Source: DATGPD01 sp041398565
GTDB lineage: Bacteria; Planctomycetota; UBA1135; UBA2386
Reading direction: 5' to 3'
Assembly: GCA_041398565.1 (NCBI GenBank)
Contig: JAWKUN010000006.1
Coordinates: 248,001 to 312,000 of the forward strand
DNA: 64,000 bases
How positions within the stretch are numbered: position 1 is the stretch's first letter; every line of letters begins with the position of its first letter. Of this stretch, positions 26,363-34,500 are shown one piece after another. The notes under the pieces were generated by a model, which did no database searches, was not told where the DNA came from, and was given only the letters and a program-made list of their open reading frames with translations. The translations under genes were made by a program, and so were the position numbers.

Positions 26363-26800
26363 ATGTCGCGCGCGCTCGTCGTACTGGCCTCAGACCTGTC
26401 ACCGACGACGAAGCGCGCCCTCCAACCGGTCGAACGTCTGGCGAGCGGGCTCGCGGCCGACGTCGTCCTCCTGCACGCCTTGCGCGGCGTACCCAGCACG
26501 GCCGTCGGGCTCAGCGCCCCGCCCTTGCGGGAGCCGCGGGTCGATGCCGAGATCGCGCGAGCCAGGCAAGCGCTGGAGGAGCTGCGCCACCAGCTTCCGC
26601 TCCACACGACGGTGACCGTGGAGGTGACCGTCGGCGAGGAGATCGCCAGCGCGATCGCCGACTTCGCCGCACGACGCGGTGCGGCCTACCTGGTGATCCT
26701 GTCGCACGGGCGCCGCGGCGTACGCCGCTTGTTCATGGGCAGCGTCGCCGAAGGGGTGCTGCGCCGCGCGACCCTGCCGGTCGTCGTCGTGCCGCTGTAG
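26363..26800 (+). CDS. Universal stress protein (UspA family) 2
   Basis: The protein has 145 residues from the ATG at 26363, two bases after the preceding usp stop, so the genes form one operon. The Usp fold is recognised from LVVLASDLSPTTKRAL at the N-terminus and SHGRRGVRRLFMGSV near the end. The second residue of the GxxG loop is Arg rather than Thr, but the G-x2-G spacing is kept, so ATP binding is possible. Its 3' end is echoed twice in the following 40 bases. Confidence 0.9.
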   Translation: MSRALVVLASDLSPTTKRALQPVERLASGLAADVVLLHALRGVPSTAVGLSAPPLREPRVDAEIARARQALEELRHQLPLHTTVTVEVTVGEEIASAIADFAARRGAAYLVILSHGRRGVRRLFMGSVAEGVLRRATLPVVVVPL

Positions 26801-26837
26801 GGTGCCGCTGTGGAGTACATCCATGGGGTGCCGCTGT
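26789..26837 (+). repeat. Three short copies of the usp 3' end
   Basis: GTGCCGCTGT occurs at 26789-26798 (the end of the usp gene), 26802-26811 and 26828-26837. The first and third copies are followed by AG. It looks like a local slippage or mini-duplication of the stop region; no function is evident. Confidence 0.5.
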
Positions 26838-26859
26838 AGGCGAAGTGGCGCGTGCGGCG

Positions 26860-28164
26860 TCAGCGCGCCGCTGCCGGCAGCCACACCGAGAACTCGGCGA
26901 AGACGTCGGGTTCGCTCTGCAACGCGATCCGCCCGCCGTGGTCGCGCACGATCCCGGCCGAGACGGCGAGTCCGAGCCCGGTGCCCTCCCCCGGCTTCTT
27001 GGTGGTGAAGAACGGCTGGAAGATGCGTTCGCGCGCGTACTCCGGCACGCCGCCGCCGTTGTCGCGCACGGCGACGACGACCCAGTCCTTCCCCTCGGCG
27101 ACTTCGCGGCGCGTCCACACGTCGACGCGCCGGCGCGGCCTGTCCGCCGCGCGCAAGGCGTCGAGAGCGTTGATCAGCAGGTTGAGGAACACCTGCTGCA
27201 GACGTCGCGGACGCGCAGACACCGGCGGCAGCGCGGCGGCTTCGGCGACGGACACCTCGACGTCGGCGTGCCGCATGCGAACCCCCAAGAGCGAGATCGC
27301 GCGACGCAGGGGCTCGTGCACGTCGGCCAGCACGAACTCCTCGTCGCGGTCCGCCGCCACGCCCATGAGTTCGCGCACGAAGCCGGCGATGCGCAAGCCC
27401 TCGTGGATGACGTGGTCGCACAGCTCCGGCGCGGTGTCTCCCTCCTTGATCATCTGCGCGCAGTTGATGATCGTGTTGATGGGGTTGTTGACCTCGTGGG
27501 CGATCCCGGCCGCCACCTCGCCGACGGCCGCCAGACGCTCGGCCGTCGCCATGCGCAGCGCGAAGTCCTCCTGCTCGCTGACGTCGCGCACGACGCCGAA
27601 GAAGCGCCGGCCCTCTTCGGTGACCACCTGACTCACCGACAGTTCGCACGGGAACTCGTGGCCGTCGCGCCGCCGGCCCAGCACCCGACGGACCCGCCCG
27701 ATGGCACGCTGCTCGCCGGTGCGCAGGTAGCTGCGGATGTAGCCGTCGTGCTCGCCCCGGTACGGGTCGCCCATCAGCACGTTGACGTTCTTGCCCACCA
27801 GATCGTCCCGACTCCAGCCGAACACGTCGCGCACCGCCGGGTTGGCCGCGATCACCTTTCCCGCCTCGTCGATGACGATCATCGGGTCGAGCACCGAGTC
27901 GAACACGTGCACCAGAACGCGCCGGCTCGCCTCGGCCTCGTGCCGCGCGGCCGACGCCAGGTCGCGGTGACCCTGCAACGACTGCTGCGCGCGCCCCCCC
28001 ATCAGCGCGACGAGCACCGCCACGCCGACCAGCAGGAGGCAGACCCACCACTGCGGGGTGGCGACACAGAGAAGAGTCACGGCGACGGCGAGCAGGGCCA
28101 GGCTCACCACCACGTACGCCTGCACCCACCGCCGCAGCGCATCGGCGGCGTCGGAGTCAGCCAT
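26860..28164 (-). CDS. FixL-like PAS sensor histidine kinase
   Basis: The protein has 434 residues. Two membrane helices at ~15-55 precede a PAS domain at ~85-200 and a kinase core with phospho-acceptor H223 in IAHEVNNP. The ATPase domain has DNGGG and GTGLGLAV. The PAS domain closely follows the FixL pattern: PYR.EHDGY, then TGE.R.IG, then G.R.DG..FP. H139 falls on the proximal heme histidine of FixL, and R159 on the distal Arg that senses O2, with no gap between them. The role is probably an oxygen or redox sensor for the adjacent cbb3/usp genes; heme binding is inferred. The gene overlaps the upstream response regulator by 8 bases. Confidence 0.88.
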   Translation of the reverse strand: MADSDAADALRRWVQAYVVVSLALLAVAVTLLCVATPQWWVCLLLVGVAVLVALMGGRAQQSLQGHRDLASAARHEAEASRRVLVHVFDSVLDPMIVIDEAGKVIAANPAVRDVFGWSRDDLVGKNVNVLMGDPYRGEHDGYIRSYLRTGEQRAIGRVRRVLGRRRDGHEFPCELSVSQVVTEEGRRFFGVVRDVSEQEDFALRMATAERLAAVGEVAAGIAHEVNNPINTIINCAQMIKEGDTAPELCDHVIHEGLRIAGFVRELMGVAADRDEEFVLADVHEPLRRAISLLGVRMRHADVEVSVAEAAALPPVSARPRRLQQVFLNLLINALDALRAADRPRRRVDVWTRREVAEGKDWVVVAVRDNGGGVPEYARERIFQPFFTTKKPGEGTGLGLAVSAGIVRDHGGRIALQSEPDVFAEFSVWLPAAAR

Positions 28165-29602
28165 CGCGTGCTTCCCCGCGGTGCACTCCGAAGCCCTTGA
28201 GGCCGAGCTTGTCCAGCCGGCGGTACAGCGTCGCCGGCGACAGGTCGAGCAGGCGCGCCGCCTTCTCGCGGTTGCCCTCGCACATGCGCAGCACCTCGCT
28301 CACGTGCTGGCGCTCGAACTCGTCGACGGCGTCCTGCAGCCGAACGGGACGTCGCGGCGCGCCCGAGCGTTCGCTCGCCGCCGGCTTCAGCGGCAGGAGG
28401 TCGAGAGCGATGTCGCCCTCCTCGCACAGGATCAACGCGCGCTCGAGCACGTTGGACAGCTCGCGCACGTTGCCGGGCCAAGGGTAGGTGCAGAGGGCGG
28501 CCATGGCGTCGGCGTCGATGCCCGGCGCTTGGCGGCCGGTGCGCGTCGCCAGGCGCTGCAAGAGGTGATGCGCCAGCAGAGGCACGTCTTCGACGCGTTC
28601 GCGCAGAGGCGGCACGTCGATGCGAAGGACGTTGATCCGGTAGAAGAGATCTTCGCGGAACTGACCCGAGCGCACGTGGTCGAGCAGGTTTCGATGCGTG
28701 GCGCACAGGATCCGCGCCCGGAACGGCACCGACGCGTCGGCGCCGACGGGAGTGACCTCGCGCGCTTCGAGCGCGCGCAGCAGCTTCGCCTGCACCGCTA
28801 GGGACAGCTCGCCGATCTCGTCGAGGAACACGGTGCCGGCGCTGGCCGCGCGCAGGATGCCCGGCCGGCGGCGATCGGCCCCGGTGAACGCCCCCTTCTC
28901 GTGGCCGAACAACTCGCTCTCCACCATCGTGTCGGGCAGCGCCGCCACGTTGACCGACAGCATCGGTTCGTTGCGGTGCGGCCCCTGCGCGTGGATCGCC
29001 TGGGCCACGACTTCCTTGCCGGTACCGGTCTCGCCGCAGATCAGCACGGTCGCTTGGCTGGCCGCGGCTCGACGTACCCACTCGATGACCTCGCGCATGG
29101 CGGGCGAGGCGCCGATGATCTCCGGCCCGCCCCGCTGGTGCAGCGCTGCCCGCAGGCGGTCGTTCTCGGCGAGCAACTCGCGATGGCGGATGAGGTTGCG
29201 CAGCTTGCGCACCAGCTCTTCGTAGAAGAGCGGCTTCAAGATGTAGTCGTGGGCGCCGGCGCGTAGAGCCTCGACGGCCGTCTCGACGCTGGCGTGGGCG
29301 GTGACCAAGAGCAGCCCGAGCTCGGCGTCGATCTGACGCGCGCGGCGCACCAGTTCGACGCCGTCGAGCCCGGGGAGACGCAGGTCGGTGATGAGCGCGG
29401 CGAAGGCATGCCGCCCGAGCAGGCTCAAGGCCTCCTCCGCCGATTCCACCGCGCGCACCGCGAATCCGTTGCGCGACAGGAAGCGGCTCAGGGCGTCGCG
29501 TTGCGGCGCCTCGTCCTCGACCACCAGGATCGGCACCGGGTCGGCGGCAGGCGGCTGCTCGGGGTCTGTGGTCACGAACGTCGTTGCGCGGGAGAACCCC
29601 AT
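28157..29602 (-). CDS. NtrC-family sigma-54-dependent response regulator
   Basis: The protein has 481 residues from the ATG at 29602; an in-frame ATG at 29635 is an alternative. The receiver domain carries phospho-acceptor D73 in ITDLRLPG and Lys in ILKPL. The AAA+ domain has Walker A GETGTGKE, the sigma-54 contact loop GAFTGA and Walker B VFLDEIGEL. The C-terminal Fis-type helix-turn-helix is NREKAARLLDLSPATLYRRL. It activates sigma-54 promoters when phosphorylated, most likely by the kinase encoded next. FixL normally pairs with the LuxR-type FixJ, so an NtrC-type partner is a notable variation. Confidence 0.93.
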   Translation of the reverse strand: MGFSRATTFVTTDPEQPPAADPVPILVVEDEAPQRDALSRFLSRNGFAVRAVESAEEALSLLGRHAFAALITDLRLPGLDGVELVRRARQIDAELGLLLVTAHASVETAVEALRAGAHDYILKPLFYEELVRKLRNLIRHRELLAENDRLRAALHQRGGPEIIGASPAMREVIEWVRRAAASQATVLICGETGTGKEVVAQAIHAQGPHRNEPMLSVNVAALPDTMVESELFGHEKGAFTGADRRRPGILRAASAGTVFLDEIGELSLAVQAKLLRALEAREVTPVGADASVPFRARILCATHRNLLDHVRSGQFREDLFYRINVLRIDVPPLRERVEDVPLLAHHLLQRLATRTGRQAPGIDADAMAALCTYPWPGNVRELSNVLERALILCEEGDIALDLLPLKPAASERSGAPRRPVRLQDAVDEFERQHVSEVLRMCEGNREKAARLLDLSPATLYRRLDKLGLKGFGVHRGEARDG

Positions 29603-29829
29603 GTTTCTAGCCGCCGCCGCCGGCTGGCTCATCATCTTTCGCTACCGAGGCCGGACGATCCGGCGTCACGGCCCGCAACGTGTCCCATGGCCGGACCGCT
29701 GCATCCGCCGCACACCGGCGTAGGTGAAAACGCCCCGCGCCACCGAGCGTTTCTCGCCGCGTGCCGAGGGACCGCGCCCACAGGCGCTCCGGTCTCGACG
29801 CACCACTGACCCACTCTCGCCGAGCCGCC

Positions 29830-30327
29830 ATGACCTTTGCGAGCGACCCCTCGGAACCCGGCACCGCGCGTCGGGTCATCGTCCTCACTACCGACGGCTC
29901 GGCGGACTCGCTGGCCGCAGTCGGGCCCACGGCCGAACTCGCCAAGAAGCTGAACGCGCGCGTGCTCCTGCTGACGGTCGTGTGCGATGCGCCGCTGCCG
30001 GAGTCGGCGAACGCCAGCCTGCCGTTCTCGACCAACGCGTGGAACCGTGACGTCGAAGCCGAGGTCGCCACCGCGCGCCAAGCGCTGCACCGCGTCGCCG
30101 AAGGCATGCGAGAACACCTCGCGGCCGAAGACGTCGAGGAGGTGGTCCTGCGCGGAGAGTGTCCCGACGCCGTGATCGCGTCGGTGGCTGCGGTCCGCGA
30201 CGCCGAGTTCATCGCCATGGCCAGCCACGGCCGCACCGGGCTACGCCGCCTTCTCATCGGCAGCGTCACCGAGCAGGTGATCCGGCGCAGCAACATCCCC
30301 GTCATCGTCTTCCCGGTCGCCGCGTGA
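29830..30327 (+). CDS. Universal stress protein (UspA family) 3
   Basis: The protein has 165 residues from the ATG at 29830; the open frame upstream lacks Usp homology. The first strand is VIVLTTDGSAD, and the ATP loop SHGRTGLRRLLIGSV is intact. It is close in sequence style to Usp 1 (similar central helix and SHGRTGL loop), suggesting duplication. It is divergent from the response regulator and overlaps the next usp gene by 4 bases. Confidence 0.92.
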   Translation: MTFASDPSEPGTARRVIVLTTDGSADSLAAVGPTAELAKKLNARVLLLTVVCDAPLPESANASLPFSTNAWNRDVEAEVATARQALHRVAEGMREHLAAEDVEEVVLRGECPDAVIASVAAVRDAEFIAMASHGRTGLRRLLIGSVTEQVIRRSNIPVIVFPVAA

Positions 30328-30782
30328 GCACGACTCCCTCGACTCCACCACGTCGTATCGTCGCCGCGGTCGATCTGACCGCGGCCAGCCACCGGGTGTG
30401 CCACGTCGCCGCGGAGTACGCCCGCCTGCTCGACGCCGAGATCGTCCTGGCCAACGTCGTGCACGAGCTGGCATCCCTGCTCGGTGTCTACACCGCGTAC
30501 ACGGTGAACGAGCTGCAGGAGAGCCTGGAGCGCGAGGGGGGCGAGAAGCTGCGCAGCCTGGCGCGCGAGCACTTCGACCCGGCGCACGTGCCCCACCGCG
30601 TGGTGCTCCTGGTCGGCACCCCGTGGGCGGAGCTGCTGGACCTCACCATGCAGGAAGACGCCGTGCTCCTGGTGATGGGCACACACAGCGGCAGCAAACC
30701 GGAGCACACCTTCGCGGGCAGCTGCGCGCGCCGGGTCGTCGACAACGCGCGGTGCAACGTGCTGCTGGTGCCGCCCGAGTAG
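30324..30782 (+). CDS. Universal stress protein (UspA family) 4, degenerate ATP loop
   Basis: The protein has 152 residues from the GTG at 30324, overlapping the preceding stop (GTGA). The N-terminal strand RIVAAVDLTAAS and the C-terminal CNVLLVPPE fit the Usp fold. The loop reads MGTHSGSKPEHTFAGS instead of GRTG, so nucleotide binding is doubtful, as in UspA-type non-ATP-binding members. It forms a coupled pair with Usp 3. Confidence 0.88.
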   Translation: MSTTPSTPPRRIVAAVDLTAASHRVCHVAAEYARLLDAEIVLANVVHELASLLGVYTAYTVNELQESLEREGGEKLRSLAREHFDPAHVPHRVVLLVGTPWAELLDLTMQEDAVLLVMGTHSGSKPEHTFAGSCARRVVDNARCNVLLVPPE

Positions 30783-30822
30783 GACGACACGCGGAGACCC
30801 GCCAGTTCCGCACGCACGTGTC

Positions 30823-32751
30823 TCACGCGCCGCGCACGAGGCGCACGCCGCAGTCGAGGTAGGCAGCCCCGAGCCCGAGGTCGGTGGGCACCGCCTCGAT
30901 CAGAGCATTGGCCGAGTGACCGCGGTCGAAGTGCCCGCCCTTGGGCACGATGGCCACGTCGCGTCGCTGCATCTCGTCGAACTCGAGGCGCGCCCGCAGG
31001 CGGCCGTGCGGGCTCTCCACCCACACCAGATCGCCCGCGCGCGCGCCGGGCGCAGCGTCGGGGTGGACCCGCACCCAGGTCGAGTCGCCGAGGCCCTTGC
31101 CCGCCCACTGCGAGGCCTGGCTCTTCTCGGTGGAGTTCGAGAACAGCCACAGCGGGTAGCCCGTGGGCAAACGGAAGCGCTTGGGTAGCTCGCCGATCAG
31201 TTGGACACGCCCGTCGGCAGTCGCCACTCGGCCTTCGGCGAAGAGCACGTTCGGCGCGTCGGGATTGCGGACTGCACCGTGCCGCCGCAAGTCGTCGAGG
31301 CTGGCGCCGCCCGCGGCGACCGGTGCCAGGAGGCGGCGCTTCCAGGCTTCGATGTCGTCGGCGAAGGCACGCTCCAGACCGACGCGGCGCGCCAACGCCG
31401 CGAACAGATCAGCCTCCTGCGGCACGCCGGGCGGCGGCGGCACCACCGGACGCACCTCCGAGAGCCAGTGATGACCGTAGGCCCCGACCAGGTCGTCGTC
31501 CTCGAGCAACGTCGGGCAGGGAAGGACCAGGTCGGCGCGCCGCGCCGTGTCGGTCAGGAACGAGTCGACGACGACCACGAACTCGGTGCGGTCGATCGCT
31601 TCGGCGACGCGCGCGCTCGCGGGCAACATGCTGACCGGATTGCCGGCCGTCACCCACATCGCTCGGATCGGCGGATCCTTCGCGGCGAGGACGTCCTCTC
31701 CCAGGAGCGGCTCGCGCACGCGGCGTACGGCTGCGCCGGTGGCCAGAGCGTCGTTGGCGAACGCCTTGCGGCGCTTGAAGTAGAACGAGCAGCCGCCGCC
31801 ACTGCGGAAGAGGTTGCCGCTGAGCGCCGAGATCGCGTCGAGCGCGCGCACGGTGGCACCGCCGCAACGCCGCCGCTGCATGCCCCAGCCGACCAGGATC
31901 GCGGTCGGGCCATCGGCGAACGCCGCCGCCAGCGCGGCGATCTCCGCCTCCGACACGTCGGCAGCGCGCGCCAGCTGGGCGAGCGAACGCCCGGCGACCA
32001 GCGCCGTGTACTCCTCGACCCCCGCGCAGCGCGTCGCGGCATCCGGGTCGATCGCCCCCTTCGCGAACAGAGTCTGCCCCACCGCCAGCGCCAGGTCGAG
32101 GTCACCACCGGGCCGCGGCTGCAGGTAGCGGTCGACCATCGTCGCCGTCTTGTGGTGCACGGGATCGATCAGCCACAGGCGTGCTCCGCGCCGCTGCGCC
32201 GCCTTGAGCACCGGAACGAGGTGCACGTTGCTGGCGAAGGGGTTCTTGCCCCAGAGCACGATGTGCTTGCTGTTCTCGAGGTCGAAGAGGTCGTTGCTGT
32301 CGGCCACCCCGAAGTCGAGCTCCTGCGCAGTCTCGCCGGCACCGCTGCAGATGTCGCCGACCTTGGCGGTGCACGGCCCGAAGTGCTCGAAGAAGCGGTC
32401 GGCCATCGCCTTGAGGAGGCCGAGGCTGCCCCCTGATCGGTAGTGGAAGATGGCGGCCGGCCCGGACTCGGCACGGATGCGCAGCAAGCGCTCGGCGGCC
32501 AGATCGAGGGCCTCGTCCAGGCCGATGGGCACGAAGGCGTTGCCGGCGCGCAGCATCGGGCCGGTCAGGCGGTCGGGCGCATACTGCCGCTCCAGGAAGC
32601 GGCTCGTGCGGAAGCAGAGGAACCCGCGCGTCACCGGGTGCTCCGGATCGCCGCGCAGATCGACGACCCGACCGTCGGCCACCGTCGCGACGATGCCGCA
32701 CGCGTCTGGACAGTCTCGGTTGCAGGTGGTGCGGCGCAGCTCGGAGTGCAT
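30823..32751 (-). CDS. Molybdopterin (bis-MGD) oxidoreductase
   Basis: The protein has 642 residues. An N-terminal [4Fe-4S] motif is formed by C10, C14, C18 and C46 (CNRDCPDAC, then FLCF). Molybdopterin-binding blocks follow: WGKNPFASNVH, DPVHHKTA and WVTAGNPVSM. The C-terminal cofactor-binding domain is at ~520-640. C135 in GDICSGAGE is a candidate Mo ligand. There is no Tat signal, so it is probably cytoplasmic. The family includes formate dehydrogenase- and BisC-like enzymes; the substrate is unknown. No partner iron-sulfur or membrane subunit is adjacent. It is convergent with the usp pair and divergent from the porin. Confidence 0.88.
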   Translation of the reverse strand: MHSELRRTTCNRDCPDACGIVATVADGRVVDLRGDPEHPVTRGFLCFRTSRFLERQYAPDRLTGPMLRAGNAFVPIGLDEALDLAAERLLRIRAESGPAAIFHYRSGGSLGLLKAMADRFFEHFGPCTAKVGDICSGAGETAQELDFGVADSNDLFDLENSKHIVLWGKNPFASNVHLVPVLKAAQRRGARLWLIDPVHHKTATMVDRYLQPRPGGDLDLALAVGQTLFAKGAIDPDAATRCAGVEEYTALVAGRSLAQLARAADVSEAEIAALAAAFADGPTAILVGWGMQRRRCGGATVRALDAISALSGNLFRSGGGCSFYFKRRKAFANDALATGAAVRRVREPLLGEDVLAAKDPPIRAMWVTAGNPVSMLPASARVAEAIDRTEFVVVVDSFLTDTARRADLVLPCPTLLEDDDLVGAYGHHWLSEVRPVVPPPPGVPQEADLFAALARRVGLERAFADDIEAWKRRLLAPVAAGGASLDDLRRHGAVRNPDAPNVLFAEGRVATADGRVQLIGELPKRFRLPTGYPLWLFSNSTEKSQASQWAGKGLGDSTWVRVHPDAAPGARAGDLVWVESPHGRLRARLEFDEMQRRDVAIVPKGGHFDRGHSANALIEAVPTDLGLGAAYLDCGVRLVRGA

Positions 32752-33143
32752 GAGAGGGGCGCGCGACCATACGGCTCCGGCGCGGTGCGCGCGCGGTCCT
32801 CACACGTGTCGGCCCGAGCCTACGCCGGGACTGGGCTACGACGTGGTCGGAGCGACCGCGGCACTGGCAGGCGTCCACCCGACGCGCGGCCCACAACCCC
32901 TAGCGTTTGCGGCCGACCGAACCCACTGGATCTTGCTGTTCGGAGACTGTGGAGAACCTGTGGAGAGGCAACAGCAAGTCCCTTTCACTGAAGGGGTTAC
33001 CCGAAAGAAATCGAGAGAAAGGCGTTGCCGGAGCCGAGCGCGGCCAGGAAGCTCTGCGCCGCTCAGGTGGGGCAACGACGTTGCAACCGCACCTGCAGCC
33101 CCAGTCTCTCGAAGCTACATCCCTCCAGGGAGGAGAACCCCAC
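32752..33143 (+). promoter_or_regulatory. Divergent promoter region and structured leader of the porin gene
   Basis: This is a gene-free stretch of 392 bases. A 9-base inverted repeat CTTGCTGTT / AACAGCAAG (32932-32940, 32970-32978) encloses two direct copies of CTGTGGAGA. A small hairpin CCCTT / AAGGG follows at 32980-32995, and GCAAC / GTTGC near 33075. A strong AGGAG ribosome-binding site is at 33131-33135. The porin transcript may carry a regulated 5' leader. No promoter box could be assigned with confidence. Confidence 0.5.
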
Positions 33144-34400
33144 ATGAGCAACCCCATCGGGTTTGGCATCGCCGCCGCGCTCGCACTGACCTCGGCCGCA
33201 CTGGCCGGTGGCAACGACGACGGCGTCAAGAACAACAAGAACGAACCGTCGACTCCGCCACAGGACGGAGTGACCGTCACCGCCGCCCCCGGCAAGGGCA
33301 TCACGTTCCGAGGCGAGAACTACGACCTCAACCTGGTCAACATGATCCAGGCGAACTTCGGCTACACGGGCAGCGACTCGGGCCCGGACACACTCGGCGT
33401 GAGCATCCGCCGCGCCCGCACGCGGTTGATGGGCTCGGCCTACAAGGACACGGTCCACTTCGTCCTGCAGTTCGAGTGGGCCGACCGCCAGACCAGCGAC
33501 ATCAACGACGCGCTGATCACGTGGGACCTGTACAAGGCCGAGAACTACGAGATGTCGCTGCGCTTCGGCCAGGGCAAGACCCTGTTCGGCACGGAGTGGA
33601 CCGGCACCGCGTACGGCCTCGAGTTCGTCGACCGCGCGCTCGCCACGCAGGTGTTCTCCGCGACCCGCACTCGCCAGGCCCAGCTGGTCGGCAAGATCGG
33701 CGGCGGCAACCTGCGCTGGAACGCCGGCCTGATGAACGGTGACGTGGCGCAGTCCTCGATCGGTGCGGGCGTGGAGGACAACAACAACGGCGGCACCGAA
33801 CTGAACTGGATCCTGGGCGTCGCCTACGGCAGCGGCCAAGACAAGCTCTACGGCGAGTTCCGCGAGCAGGGCGCCCTGCAGCGCGCCGACGAGCCGATGT
33901 GGGTCGCCAACGCCGCGATCAGCTACGGCGCCAACGACAGCAACGACGTCGGTGGCCGCGAGTACAACGCGCTGTCGCTCAACGGCGGCGGTGCGTTCTA
34001 CACCGGCAACCTGCACTTCCTGGGCGAAGTGTTCATCCGCGACGAAGACGCCGACAACACCACCCTCGCCGGCGAGTCCACGGCGTTCGGCTGGCAGGCC
34101 TCGGGCAGCTACACGGCCGAGCCGGGCCCGACCATCCAGTGGGCCTACGGTCTGCGTCTGTCGGGCGTGCACGTCTCCGACTACACGGCCACCGGCGGCG
34201 CCGCGCTGCCGATCCTGGTCACCGGTCTGGGCGGCGAGGGCAACATCCTCGAGCTGTCGGCGATGGCAACGGCCTACTACTTCGGCCACAACCTGAAGAC
34301 CCAGTTCGGCTACACGTTCCGCTCGTTCGATCCGGACACGGCCAGCGTCCCCGACCCGAACGTGCACACGTTCGAAGTGCAGTCGCAGATCGTCTTCTGA
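33144..34400 (+). CDS. OprO/OprP-type outer-membrane porin
   Basis: The protein has 418 residues from the ATG at 33144, with AGGAG 9 bases upstream. The signal peptide ends near AALAGG. After an Asn/Lys-rich linker, the sequence alternates hydrophobic and polar residues as in a 16-stranded barrel and ends in the aromatic C-terminal signature VQSQIVF (final Phe), which the outer-membrane assembly machine recognises. Family-typical pieces are RRARTRLMGSAYKDTVHF and RFGQGKTLFGTEW. It forms anion or phosphate-type channels; true selectivity is not visible. A classical C-terminal Phe porin implies a Gram-negative outer membrane. Confidence 0.9.
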   Translation: MSNPIGFGIAAALALTSAALAGGNDDGVKNNKNEPSTPPQDGVTVTAAPGKGITFRGENYDLNLVNMIQANFGYTGSDSGPDTLGVSIRRARTRLMGSAYKDTVHFVLQFEWADRQTSDINDALITWDLYKAENYEMSLRFGQGKTLFGTEWTGTAYGLEFVDRALATQVFSATRTRQAQLVGKIGGGNLRWNAGLMNGDVAQSSIGAGVEDNNNGGTELNWILGVAYGSGQDKLYGEFREQGALQRADEPMWVANAAISYGANDSNDVGGREYNALSLNGGGAFYTGNLHFLGEVFIRDEDADNTTLAGESTAFGWQASGSYTAEPGPTIQWAYGLRLSGVHVSDYTATGGAALPILVTGLGGEGNILELSAMATAYYFGHNLKTQFGYTFRSFDPDTASVPDPNVHTFEVQSQIVF

Positions 34401-34410
34401 TCGACACGAC

Positions 34411-34436
34411 TCCGTCGGACTCTGATCTCCGACGGA
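34411..34436 (+). terminator. Hairpin directly after the porin stop
   Basis: Perfect 9-base stem TCCGTCGGA / TCCGACGGA with an 8-base loop, 10 bases after the stop codon. No T-run follows, so it is either a terminator of the weak high-GC type or an mRNA 3' stabiliser. Confidence 0.6.
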
Positions 34437-34448
34437 AGCCAGCACCGC

Positions 34449-34480
34449 GAAGGAGCGTCTCCGGTAGGGGATGCTCCTTC
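34449..34480 (+). terminator. Second hairpin after the porin gene
   Basis: 8-base stem GAAGGAGC / GCTCCTTC with a 16-base loop, followed by GGTCTTG, which has only a short T-rich part. With the hairpin at 34411 it forms a tandem pair just before the start at 34501. Confidence 0.6.
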
Positions 34481-34500
34481 GGTCTTGTACGCTTCGCGCC

